In this document: in pieces, positions 48,512-58,585 of the stretch
Position numbering within the stretch: position 1 is the stretch's first letter
Layout: each line of letters opens with the position of its first letter
Assembly: GCA_009667805.1 (NCBI GenBank)
Contig: CM019067.1
Span: 161,033,049-161,097,048, forward strand
Source: Leptobrachium leishanense
Lineage: Eukaryota; Chordata; Amphibia; Anura; Megophryidae
Reading direction: 5' to 3'
Length of the DNA: 64,000 bases
Position numbers and translations under genes: made by a program
The notes under the pieces: model-generated
Seen by the model: only the letters and a program-made list of their open reading frames with translations
The model's database searches: none
Told to the model about the DNA's origin: nothing

Positions 48512-49193
48512 AACCATTGTTTTTAATAAATTTTAATTTTTGAAACTTTCTGTTCCTGTTGTTGCTGTGCCATCCATCTGGAATCCTGGACGGTTTTTTC
48601 TTGGGTTTCCTAACATCTAAAAAACCCATGGGCGTTTATTTTGAGAAGAAAATGTGAGTAGAAAGTCTCGAATTTGCCATAACATAATCTTTCTCAGATT
48701 TGCACAAGGAGTGTCTCCTTTTGTCTTTTATCTTCCACCATATGATCCTGGATATACCAGTTTGGATAAAGGTGGGGGTCACCTGAGAAATTGGAAGACA
48801 ATCTACCCATATGCCTGGACCCACTTAGAGCCAGTGATAAGGCTCTAGATTTGTGAGTGGGATATCACCCTTATTTCCCTTCTAAAATTGATATCTACCT
48901 ATTGCACTATTGCTGTTTATCTTTCTCCTATATGTACACGTGAGACCCTAGGACCCCAGGAAGCATTGTTTGCGCCATTTCAGGTTATATTCTGCATAGG
49001 ACTTACATCAGTTTTCAGATGTGCCTCCCACTTGTTAAGGGACCAAAAGTAATGGGACAATTGGCTTCTCAGTTGTTCCATGGCCAGGTGTGTGATATTC
49101 CCTCATTACCCCAATTACAATGTGCAGATAAAAGGCCCAGAGTTCATTTCAAGTGTGCTATTTGCATTTGGAATCTGTTGCTGTCAACTCAAG

Positions 49194-50205
49194 ATGAGAT
49201 ACAAAGAGCTGTCACTATCAGTGAAGCAAGCCATCATTAGGCTGAAGAAACAAAACAAACCCATCAGAGAGATAGCAAACTGTTTGGTACATTCTCAAAA
49301 AGAAGGAACGCACTGGTGAGCTCAGCAACACCAGAAGACCCGGGAGACCACGGAAAACAACTGTGGTGGATGAATGAAGAATTCTTTCTCTGGTGAAGAA
49401 AACACCCTTCACAACAGTTGGCCAGATCAAGAACACTCTCCAGGAGGTAGGTGTATGTGTGTCAAAGTCAACAATCAAGAGAAGACTTCAGAGTAAATAC
49501 AGAGGGATCACCACAAGATGTAAACCATTGGTGAGCCTCAAAAACAGGAAGGCCAGATTAGAGTTTGCCAAACAACACCTAACAAAGCCTTCACAGTTCT
49601 GGAACAAGATCCTATGGACAGATGAGACGAAGATCAACTTGTACCAGAGTGATGGGAAGAGAAGAGTATGGAGAAGGAAAGTAACTGCTCATGATCTGAA
49701 GCATACCACCTCATCAGTGAAGCATGGTGGTGGTAGTGTCATGGCGTGGGCATGTATGGCTGCCAAAGGAACTGGTTCTCTTGTATTTATTGATGATGTG
49801 ACTGCTGACAAAAGCAGCAGGATGAATTCTGAAGTGTTTCGGGCAATATTATCTGCTCACATTCAGCCAAATGCTGCAGAACTCATTGGACGGCGCTTCA
49901 CAGTGCAGATGGACAATGACTCAAAGCATACTGCAAAAGCAACCAAAGAGTTTTTGAAGGGACAGAAGTGGAATGTTATGCAATGGCCAAGTCAATCACC
50001 TGACCTGAATCCCATTGAGAATGCATTTCACTTGCTGAAGACAAAACTGAAGGGAAAATGCCCCAAGAACAAGCAGGAACTGAAGACAGTTGCAGTAGAG
50101 GCCTGGCAGAGCATCACCAGGGATGAAACCCAGCGTCTGGTGATGTCTATGCGTTCCAGACTTCAGGCTGTGATTGACTGCAAAGGATTTGCAACCAAGT
50201 ATTAA
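49194..50205 (+). pseudogene. Tc1-type transposase, frameshift and stop in the N-terminal part
   Basis: The ATG at 49194 starts MRYKELSLSVKQAIIRLKKQ, a helix-turn-helix DNA-binding region. A frameshift follows around 49280-49310, with RRPGRPRKT (GRPR-like hook) in the new frame and a TGA at 49375-49377. From 49393 the frame is open to the natural end. The catalytic domain has LWTDETK (D1), QMDNDSKHTA (D2) and SPDLNPIEN (E), with 34 residues between D2 and E (DD34E). It ends CKGFATKY. The catalytic half looks intact; the DNA-binding half is not translatable as one protein. Confidence 0.9.
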
Positions 50206-50790
50206 GAAGGGAAAGTTTGATTTATGATTATTATTCTGTCCCATTACTTTTGGTCCCTTAACAAGTGGGAGGCACATCTGCAAACTGCTGTAAGTCCTAA
50301 ACCGTTCACCTGAGTTGGATGTACATACCCTCAAATTAAAGCTGACAGTCTGCAGTTAAAGCACATTGTGTTTGTTTCATTCCAACTCCATTGTGGTGGT
50401 GTATAGAACCAAAGATGTTAGAATTGTGTTGATGTCCCAATATTTATGGACCTGACTGTATGCTCAGATTGACTGTGGCAGGCACAATTTCTTAACGTGA
50501 GATAATTGTGGTTCTTAATTCTGATTGGCTGAATAGCGAGAAAAAAAACTGTTCGCACACTGTTTTTTGCACGAGACGGTACTGCACAAGCATTTGGCCG
50601 CGTCCTGTTTGCGCGCGGTATTGATCGGCGGATGAAAAGACGCACGAGGATTGTAATTCCAGCGGTGATTTGCGCGCCAAAAAGTTTAACGCTTGGCGCA
50701 AAAATTCACTCTTTGCGCGAGGGTTTTTCCGCGAAGATTGTAATATAGCCCTTAATGTTTAATTCTATGACTTTGGTCAGTAAAGCGTCC

Positions 50791-50829
50791 AGACCTGAGG
50801 AAGAGAGGAACTCTCTCGAAAGCTTGTCT
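50791..50829 (+). ncRNA. Hammerhead ribozyme motif in the right Penelope pLTR
   Basis: 39 nt: 50791-50794 AGAC, 50795-50801 CUGAGGA (fits CUGANGA), extra A, 50803-50807 GAGAG with 50813-50817 CUCUC (5-bp stem II), GAA, 50821-50824 AGCU (self-complementary stem III), U, 50826-50829 GUCU. All stems pair and the core fits consensus. Same layout as 48468, though the two elements differ in sequence. Confidence 0.8.
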
Positions 50830-50880
50830 TTTAAATGTAACGTTAGTCTAATACAAAAGGCATTACTACAGACTGATATA

Positions 50881-51641
50881 TATATATATATATAAAATTA
50901 CACACACGTTGATGTGTGTGTATCACCCCAAAAAATACCAAACACTGGGGTTTTATTCTTTTTTTAGCTCTTAAGTATTTTTTTTCTTAGAGTACATTTT
51001 CTGTATAACAATTGTTCAGTATCCATTGAAGCATTCATTGCAGTGATTACTTTTGCTTTCATTTGTAACTCAAATAACATGAAACAAAAAGTGGAAAAGG
51101 AGGGCGGGAGGGGCAACACAACATATTGGGCGTTCCTCATAAGTAAGCTGGTGGAGACAGCACGGGGACATCAGGGAAAACAAAATGGGTGAGGGAGGGG
51201 GTGAGAGAAGGGCCAGGGTCTGCCCATTAAAGTGACGTTCCCGGCTCGCCCCGGCACCCCAAAGCAAAGCCAGGAGCCATGGAAGAGCTCATGGGGCCGG
51301 GAGACCTGGGGCCAATAAAAACGTCCAGAGCCGTGGTTGCCATCTTGATGGCTCGCCAAGGGCAACCCAGTGATCCGCCACAAACAAAAAAGGGGAGGGA
51401 TAGTAAATCCCAATGCCCCACCAAGCACACAAGTGTCCCATTGAACAAAATCTGTTGAGAACGAAGCGCCCGGGCATACAAATCAAAGAAGCATGCCAGT
51501 GAGGGGGTGTTACCAAAAACAAAGTCTGCTAGGTGTCAGACAGCAACGCAGAGTCAATAATAAAGGGTAGAAGGGAATAAAAAAGAAAGAAAAATCGGGG
51601 GGAGGGGCTGATTAGCCAACATCCAGAAAAGGCATTGGAGC
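50881..51641. other. (TA)n tract, then GC-rich unclassified repeat
   Basis: After a TA run (to about 50895), 51070-51641 is GC-richer and continues beyond the hAT insertion at 54852-55860. GATTAGCCAACATCCAGAAAA at 51611 is echoed by GGCTAGCCAACGTCTAAAAA at 54859. No gene recognised. It may be part of an LTR- or DIRS-type element. Confidence 0.4.
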
Positions 51642-52056
51642 TAGGGATGAGCTGTTCGGGCTCGGACGGTTCGGAGTTCGACCCGAACTTTGGCAGTTCG
51701 AAAGTTCGCAAATTTCGAACTTTTTGGGTCTGTCCGGTTCGAGTTCGGAAAAAAAAAGAAATTTTGAAAAAAGTATAGAAAATGCTTAAAAAATACTAAA
51801 AAATCTAGAAATAAAGAGACTCTTTACTGCAGAATATTATAAGCAACGGTTTATTAGATATTGAATTAAAAACTAATGTGTACGTGGAAAGATTATCAAC
51901 TCTAAATGACCTCTGTTCACAAACGGGCATAACACCAGGTGTTTTTAGTCTGGTAATCAATTTGATACATTGTACACCATACTGAGGGTGGGGTGGTGTC
52001 TGCTTCTGATTGAGATTTGAGAATTAATTTCCCTAAAACATCCTAATATGCTCCAT

Positions 52057-52866
52057 TTAACCCTTTCGCTGCTGAGGCTTTTCACACCTCTGTGCTGAGG
52101 TAATTTTTACCGCTTTCGCTTATCATGATTAACCGCGTTTTGTAGCCATATTTTGATATATGACCCAGACATATTATATATCATTCTTTCCGGCAGACTT
52201 GACAGATTCATAATATGTCATTATTGTATGTATACGTTATGTCATGTCTGTATATTATAACAAAAATGCAATAAAATTAGAATTTTCAATAATTTATTAT
52301 GTGTAAAGTGTTTTTTTTCACATTTTAACATGCAATCGTTTGCGGTTATATTTTGTATGGGGTGCGCTTGTTAAAAAAATTAGAAATGGGGTCTCGTTAC
52401 ATTTTTTTTTGGGGAAAATTTCGCTTTTTTTAACAAACGTACCGCTTACAAAAATCGTTAGTGCAGCATTATTGTTCACATTATAATTGAAATGGGAACA
52501 ATATTGCTGCATTAACAAAACAAAAACGACAAAAAAACTTGTTTATTTTTTTTTAGAATTTTTTTAAAAATATTTTTTATTTTTTTTAATTATTTTTTTT
52601 AAAACATTTTTCATGCTCCTGTTTGGTATCATTGGAAAGGCCATGCTCTGGCCGATCCAACAATATCAAACATTAACCCCTAGCTGCCACGGATCGGGAG
52701 TTAGGGGGTTCCAATGAACCCCCTATCTCCACCATTGGTGGCAGCTAGGGGTTAACTATCCGGCGCATTGCTGCCTCCTGTGCATGGACGCGCTCAGCGC
52801 ATCCATCGCAGAGGAGAACCACTTGGCTGGACGCGCTGAGCGCGTCAATAGCAGCCAAGTGGTTAA
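52057..52866 (-). mobile_element. piggyBac-like non-autonomous element, copy F
   Basis: TTAA at 52057-52060 and 52863-52866; 810 bp, reversed relative to C, D, E and G. It has the full AT half, but most of the GC-rich hairpin chain is deleted, leaving the ACGCGCTGAGCGCGT hairpins next to the terminus. Confidence 0.9.
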
Positions 52867-52900
52867 CTTGTGTTTGAAAAAAATTCAAAATAACATCTAA

Positions 52901-53347
52901 GGCTAGGGTCAGATGAGCGCATTTTGTTCGGACTGTGCGTCCGTGCAGTACGGACGTACTTACTGACTGACAACAAGGTAGTGGCCAAACAGTCAGTTTT
53001 TTTCACTGATGTATTTTTTGACTGATGTAGCAGGGAAAATAAATTAAAATGAAAAAAACATTCTGTCCGTCAAAAATGCTGGACGTATAAATGCAGTCCA
53101 TCTGACCTCGTTTCATCACTCACATACAAAGCTACACGGACGTTGCGGACGTGGCGCACTCCGCACGTCCGTTCTAGCAGTATTACGTTCTTGCCTAACC
53201 TGTGTCCGTTTGCTGCGTCCGCCATGCATCCGCACTTCAGTGCGGACGTACTTCGTGTGTGGGGCTCCATTGGTCAGAATGCTGGACGTCTATGGACGTG
53301 ATAACTGGGAATATGGACGTGATAACTGCGCTCGTCTGACCCTAGCC
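52901..53347. mobile_element. PIF/Harbinger-type MITE, GGCTAGGGTCAGA family, copy 2
   Basis: Termini GGCTAGGGTCAGATGAGCG and CGCTCGTCTGACCCTAGCC. Flanks TAA (left) and TTA (right) differ by one base. 447 bp, CpG-rich, non-coding. Confidence 0.8.
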
Positions 53348-53385
53348 TTAAGCAATGTTATTTTTCACCTCGGGATTAAACATTC

Positions 53386-54330
53386 ACAGGGTTATTCAGA
53401 GAGCGGTGAAAAGCAGGAGAATAACTGGAGAAGTGAAAATTCTAGGTCAAAATAGCCAAACCAGAAAAATTCTCCCATGTAACTCACTTTCCAAATTGGC
53501 TATTTGGTCTAGATTGTTCTCTTCTCCTGCCAGTTCTCCTGGCTTTCACCTCTCTCTCAGGGTTGTTCAGAGAAAGGTGAAAACCAGAAGAATGGCAGGA
53601 AAAGAGAACAATCTGGACCAAATAGACGATATGGAAAGTGAGATAAGGCTAGGGTCAGACTAACACATTTTTCACAGCGACCGTCAAAAAGTGCGTCCAA
53701 ACACATTGCCTTATTTTTTCACGGAATGCGTGAAAACGGTCATACAATGCGCATTTTTGTGCGTGATTTTTTACGGATCCAAACCAGGAAACTTTGTGTG
53801 TCTGGACATTATGTTGGCCGGACATGAGCAGGGTCTGACGTCTCCAAATCACGCACACACGCCGCTAGTGGACGCAGCGCACTCTGTACGTCCGTACTAG
53901 CGGTTCTGCGTTCTCGAAAAAATGCGTTCATTTTCCACTTGCGTTGCCCAGCCGGACTTTCGTGCGACCGTACTTCGTATATTGGCTGTCATTGCCTGTC
54001 ATTTGCTGCCAGTGCGGCCGTGATTAAGTGCGCCTAAACGCATGTTAAAAATTCGCTAGTCTGACCCTAGCCTAAATGGGAGAATTTTTCTGGTTTGGCT
54101 ATTTTGACCTAGTATTTTCCATTCTCCAGTCATTCTCCTGCTCTACACCGCTCTCTGAATAACACTGACAGGGTTATTCAGAGAAAGGTGAAACTCAGGA
54201 GAATGACTGAAGAGAAAATTCTAGGTCAAAATAGCCAAACCAGAAAAATTCTCTCATTTTTCTCACTTTCCAAATCGGCTATTTGGTCTAGAATTTTCCA
54301 TTCTCCAGTCATTCTCCTGCTTTTCACCGC
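53386..54330. mobile_element. Compound fold-back elements of the CAGGGTTATTCAGAGA family
   Basis: Three related units in alternating orientation: about 53386-53560, about 53560-54170 (split by the MITE at 53647) and about 54176-54330, each built from TTATTCAGAGA..GGTGAAA and TTCTAGGTCAAAATAGCC blocks. The third unit ends in decayed sequence (CTTTTCACCG) and not in a clean terminus. Confidence 0.75.
53647..54072. mobile_element. PIF/Harbinger-type MITE, GGCTAGGGTCAGA family, copy 3
   Basis: Termini GGCTAGGGTCAGACTAAC and ...TCTGACCCTAGCC. TAA on both sides (53644-53646 and 54073-54075). The related fold-back element at 12852 shows the uninterrupted site GAGATAAATGGG, confirming the 3-bp duplication. 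Confidence 0.9.
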
Positions 54331-54851
54331 CAAAAAATCAGTAAACTTTTTCTGCGTGTCCGAAAATGTCTCCTCTTTTCATACAGACTGCCGCCCCAAG
54401 CATTTGTTTATGGATAGATTAAAGGAAAAGCATTTACCGTCATTTGAAATATCATTTTTTTGGTTTTTACATATTTCTATACATCCTAGAAATCCGCCAC
54501 TTCACGGGCAGGTTATGGGGACCTCCTAGGCACGATATTTGAAGGAATTTTTCGTTTTTATTTTTAACCCTTATTTCATGGAAAACTCACTGTCCCTTTA
54601 AAAGCGTTTTTTTTTTACTTTTTGTCCTTGTTTCCTGTCCCCCAGGGCACTACCCAGACCCCCACACACTTTTTATGGCAAATATCTAGCATATACGCCC
54701 TCTTGGAGGGCACTCTAAAAACCAAATTTTCAGCCCCATTGACTTGTATGGGGTCCGAGTTCGGGTTCGGGTTCGGACCAGAACATTTGGAAAGTTCAGG
54801 TTCGGCTTCGAACCGAACTCGGGGAGTGTTCGGCTCATCCCTAATTGGAGC

Positions 54852-55870
54852 CAGAGCAGGCTAGCCAACGTCTAAAAACAGGGGGACACATAAGGGACCC
54901 TACACATCCAAGGGGGAAACATGGCTGAGTCTGCGATACTCCAATCCAGGAGAATATCACGGCAGAAGGGATAGGCCATCCCGCATGTAAGTGAGGCAGC
55001 AGGTCCACAGCAACCAGAAAGAAAGGGCAATCATCATGATATCCGACAACCTGAGCCAGCCAAACTTCAGCAGGGAATCCCAGAACCACTGGAGAAGACG
55101 AGCCTCCAGGAAGCCTCTACAACCCGGAACAGAGGGAGACATTGTCCATCCATCTACGCCGCAGGCAGGACGCCTGGCACTCCGCATGAAGCACGTCCAT
55201 CCGAAAAGGGAAACAGGCTCTCCGAGTTGGCAGCCGCACGCCCGGATGCAGCCCGTCAGTCATCACATGGCCTTTCCATCACTGTCATCACCACTGGCCG
55301 ACCAGAACCTGACAGAGACAGAGCCATGTTACCGTGCCCATCGTCCACCTGCTGGTCAGCGTACCACTGCTCCCAAAATTTGGCCAGCAACTACACCAAC
55401 ACTCCCTGGGTAAGTGGTAAGGAATCCATCACAGAGAACAGCGCAGGGGAAGAAGGCGACATCGCAGGCCTCACAGGAGCATGTAGACTCTCAAGGCCCA
55501 CATCCAGCAAACATGGGAGACACACTGCGAGACAGTGGGCAGCATCTCCACTGCCCATCAAGACAGCTTCCCAAGGGCGGGACACTCCACGGGGAGACAA
55601 AGCAGCAGTGGGGTTCAGGTCTGTCAGACGCTAGGCCGCAAATCCCAAAATATCCACCGGGGAAACAAGTCTGGTAAGGGAACCTGGCGGTCCCGCTACA
55701 GAGCAGGCAAAAACCCACAGGACATCAGCGGCGAGGTATGGGGAACATCCAGAGTGGCTCAGACCAAGGTGAGAGAGGAATTTGTGTTTCAAAACAGGCA
55801 AAAAATCAACTTGTAAGCTCATGTAGGACGGAACTCCTGCAGCCTACGTCCTCTCTCTTCAGCCATCAGC
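54852..55870. other. GC-rich unclassified repeat, continuation of 51070-51641
   Basis: Several overlapping frames on both strands, none with a known domain. The stretch ends near CAGCCCCGCCCCTCC (55868-55882). Composition and length would fit the non-coding part of an LTR- or DIRS-like retroelement; I cannot show it. Confidence 0.35.
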
Positions 55871-56440
55871 CCCGCCCCTCCATGTTAATTTGACATATAC
55901 ACAGAAAAAATATTTTAAAAAACACGGCAAAAAAGTGTAAAGTTTTAAATTCCAGTAAAAGAAAAAACACAATTTTTTTCCTACAAGTAATTACGATAAT
56001 TTTTTTTAGATGTTTCTTTATGACGTACAGTTTACGAAATGGGGAAAGCTTTGCAAAATTAGGCAGTTTATTCAAAATGTAAATATCAGAATTTTTGCAC
56101 ATGGAACAGCTATTAATAAATATTAAAGGGGTGTCACCTCTTAACTGGCTGCTAAGTACGGCGGTACTATATAATATTGTGTACCTTGCATCCCACTTCA
56201 CTGACGAAACATTTGGGGACGATCTACAGCCGGCTAGACACTGGCCACATCAGTGTTATCTGCGCACGCATAAAGACAATCTAAGCGAGGCTCCAACATT
56301 GGTGAGTGTATTTCTTTTTGATCATCAATGAATATAAATCTATACAGATGTTCCGCACCATGGGAGTTCTCTGTTTTTATCTCTTTGAGGATATACACAA
56401 ACAAAAATGGAAAGCGTCACCCTCTATTTGACCATAGGCC
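55871..56440. other. AT-rich stretch with a possible hammerhead-element scar
   Basis: CACTGACGAAACATTTGGGG at about 56200 recalls CUGACGA plus GAAAC of the hammerhead elements but lacks stem II. Nothing else recognised. Confidence 0.3.
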
Positions 56441-56981
56441 TTCAACACCAGAGCCCCGTTCAATACCTCAGCAGCTGCTGAATTGCTGCAGCGCAGCAAT
56501 TCAGTTTGCTGCAGCAGTGTCATTGAACGCTTTGGATGCAAATTTTGAATCCAAAATGGCCGACGATTTTTTAATGAAATTCCGTTTTGTATGCACACAC
56601 CACAAATGATAGTTTTTATTGAATAAACGTTATGTTTACTTCTGAAACAAAATCTAAATTGAACTGTAATATATGTCTAGGTGCAGGGGTAAATAATAAA
56701 TAAATATTTTGTGCTTTGGTGAACAAAAACCTCAAAATTAACATTGCTGTACGGAATTGTTACTTGCTTCATGGCGGCGGCCATCTTGCTGTACGGAATT
56801 GTTACTTGCTTCATAGCGGTGGCCATCTTTAATACGTCACACTCAGCTACTCGCAGCATCTCCTCGGGTCATGGCAAGTGCTAAGTTAGCAGCGCTGAGC
56901 ACTGAGCGGCAGAACGGCGTTCAATGGCAAGTTGCTAACTTAGCACTTGCAGCGGCTGAGGTATTGAACGCGCCTCAGAGC
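56441..56981. mobile_element. Fold-back element with GTTCAATACCTCAGC termini
   Basis: The left CGTTCAATACCTCAGCAGCT and right AGCGGCTGAGGTATTGAACG are inverted. Inside, a 45-bp unit (GCTGTACGGAATTGTTACTT..GGCCATCTT) is duplicated at about 56745-56830, and AAATGGCCGACGATTT lies near 56555. No coding sequence. Exact ends and target duplication unclear. Confidence 0.6.
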
Positions 56982-57024
56982 CAGGTCTCATTGTGGCTCT
57001 GGAGATCATGAGTTGCCTGTAGCA

Positions 57025-58175
57025 TTAACCACTTCGCTGCTGAGGACGTGCTCAGCGCGTCCTCAGCAGTCCCGCTGGTGTGCTGAGGACGCGCTGAGCG
57101 CGTCCTCACATTGGGGTCAGCGTTCGGCCGGGTTCCGGCCGATCGCTGGCCCCTCCGGTGCGGGCTGACATCCTGGATGTCAGCCCAGCATCCGGACCAG
57201 CAGCCGCCAGAATTAGGTGTCATCGCGGGGGCGCGATGACACCTAATTCAGGCGCCCCTCCCGATCGGCGGCGCACAGGGGGTTAACCCAGGCATCATTT
57301 GGAAGGGCACAGCCTGCCCTTCCAAATGATGCCTGGCATTAACCCCTGGGGAGCTGGATCGCGAATCGGCGCTGAAAAGCGCCGGTTCGCGATCCTTTCC
57401 GGAGCTGGCCGACATCTTGGATGTCGGCCAAGCCTCCGGGAACTCCCCCAGAGGACTGGCGTCATCGTGCTACGCACGATGACGCCAGTCCTAGAGTTAA
57501 CCCCTAACTGCCACCAACTGTGGAGATAGGGAGTTCAAATGAACTCCCTATCTCCCGATCCGTGGCAGCTAGGGGTTAAATTTTGGTATGGTTGGATCGG
57601 CCAGAGCATGGCCGTTCCAACGATACCAAACACTACAGTGAAAAATGTTGTAAAAAAAAAAAAAAATGAAAAATAAAAAGAAAAAAAATTAAACACTTTT
57701 TTTTTTTTTTGGTTTGTTAATGCAGCAATATTGTTCCCATTTCAATTATAATGTGAACAATGATGCTGCACTAACGATTTTTGTATGCGGTGCGTTTGTT
57801 AAAAATAGTGTCATTTTCCCCAAAAAAAATGTAATGAGACCCCATCTCTAATTTTTTTAACAAGCGCACCCCATACAAAATATAACCGCAATTGCTCGCA
57901 TGTTAAAATGTGGAAAAAAACACTTTACACATTGTAAATTATTGAAAATACATATTTTATTGCATTTTTTGTTATAATATACAGACATGACATACCGTAT
58001 ACATATAATAATGACATATTATGAATCTACCGAGTCTGACGGAAAGAACGATATATAATATGTCTGGGTCATATACTAAAATAAGCCTTCAAAACACGTT
58101 TAAACATGATGCGCAAAACAGGTAAAAATGACCTCAGCATAGGGGCGGGAAAAGCCTCAGCAGCGAAAGGGTTAA
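57025..58175 (+). mobile_element. piggyBac-like non-autonomous element, copy G
   Basis: TTAA at 57025-57028 and 58172-58175; 1,151 bp. Very close to copy E but lacking the GGAGGCGCCTGAAAGGGAGG segment (a hairpin-sized deletion at about 57250-57260). Confidence 0.92.
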
Positions 58176-58585
58176 AGGAATATTAAGAACTGTAATATAC
58201 ATCTATCTTAAATGGGATTGCACCATCATATTTTCTCATTGTTTTATCTTTGAGGAACTATTGTTATGTGTACCCGAATCTGGATACAAACCATAATACA
58301 AGTGCAATCTTTTATTTCTGCACGCATGTTGCACAAGTGGACAGTCACTTTTTTTGTGATATCTGATGCACAATTTATATAAGTTTATATATGCTTTTCG
58401 TGCCATAGAGTATATCTTTTTGCTTCAATATTAGATGTGGTTTTGTAAATGTTTTAATGTTTGACCCTGATTGGCTGCATCTAAAACTGACAGACATTTT
58501 AAATTTCCCATTGGAATCCATCTAAGCGCTGATTGTACACAATATATTTGTATATAATCCTTCCCATACTCATTCTTGAGACTGA
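58176..58585. other. AT-rich stretch, nothing recognised
   Basis: No gene or repeat family recognised. Confidence 0.4.

Larger units (their letters stand above)
46967..48996. mobile_element. 2-kb nearly perfect palindrome with hammerhead motifs and a 12-bp target duplication
   Basis: The arms 47090-48042 and 48044-48995 are reverse complements with one indel noticed (five G at 47934-47938 against four C in the mirror) around a central A at 48043. The left side carries 123 bp (46967-47089), starting with an A-run, that is not mirrored. TAGGACTTACAT is present on both sides (46955-46966 and 48997-49008), a 12-bp target duplication inside the Tc1 inverted repeat. Each arm has one hammerhead motif. 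The arrangement suggests a retroelement integrated as an inverted dimer, as known for Penelope-like elements. The paired short frames on both strands are mirror images and not genes. Confidence 0.9.
46796..50458 (+). mobile_element. Tc1-type DNA transposon (DD34E) with long inverted termini
   Basis: Flanked by TA (46794-46795 and 50459-50460). The termini start CAGTCAGGTTCATAAATATT; the inverted repeats extend about 225 bp (left 46796-46966 plus 49009-49060, right about 50235-50458) with few differences. It contains a transposase gene and, in its left inverted repeat, the 2-kb palindrome 46967-48996. Without that insertion it is about 1.62 kb, the normal Tc1 size. Confidence 0.93.
46348..50751. 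mobile_element. PIF/Harbinger-type element (GGGC..ATTACAATC family), host of the Tc1 insertion
   Basis: Termini GGGCTAAATTACAATCTTC and ...GAAGATTGTAATATAGCCC are inverted. TTA occurs on both sides (46345-46347 and 50752-50754). The empty site is visible: the other Penelope arm (45270-45300) reads straight across with a single TTA. Without the Tc1-type element (46796-50458) it is about 740 bp, rich in GCGCAAA and TTTGCGCG motifs and without coding capacity. Confidence 0.9.
45118..50880 (-). mobile_element. Penelope-like retroelement, 5'-truncated, with inverted terminal repeats
   Basis: The outer arms (about 45175-45345, and the reverse complement at 46300-46347 plus 50752-50878) are inverted copies of one sequence. 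This inverted arrangement is known for Penelope-like terminal repeats (pLTRs). Each arm holds a hammerhead motif, also a known feature of Penelope pLTRs. Between the arms is a GIY-YIG endonuclease gene fragment on the minus strand; the reverse transcriptase is missing. A Harbinger-type element sits inside the right arm at a TTA. A (TA)n tract borders the right end. Confidence 0.85.
51642..54843. mobile_element. Non-autonomous hAT element, 3,202 bp, carrying nested elements
   Basis: TAGGGATGAGCTGTTCGGG at the left and TGTTCGGCTCATCCCTA at the right. Perfect 8-bp duplication ATTGGAGC (51634-51641 and 54844-54851). The right part (about 54350-54843) is colinear with 33840-34306 of the coding hAT element. 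Inside are the shared AT module (about 51740-51880), piggyBac copy F, two Harbinger MITEs and a fold-back element. No transposase. Confidence 0.93.

Noticed and set aside
47237..48848. Pairs of identical short proteins on opposite strands
   Set aside because: They are mirror images produced by the 2-kb palindrome; none has a domain or plausible start context.
56195..56235. Hammerhead motif at CTGACGAAACATTTGG
   Set aside because: The core-like string is present but no stem II separates CUGACGA from GAAAC and no stem I pairs. Kept only as a possible scar.
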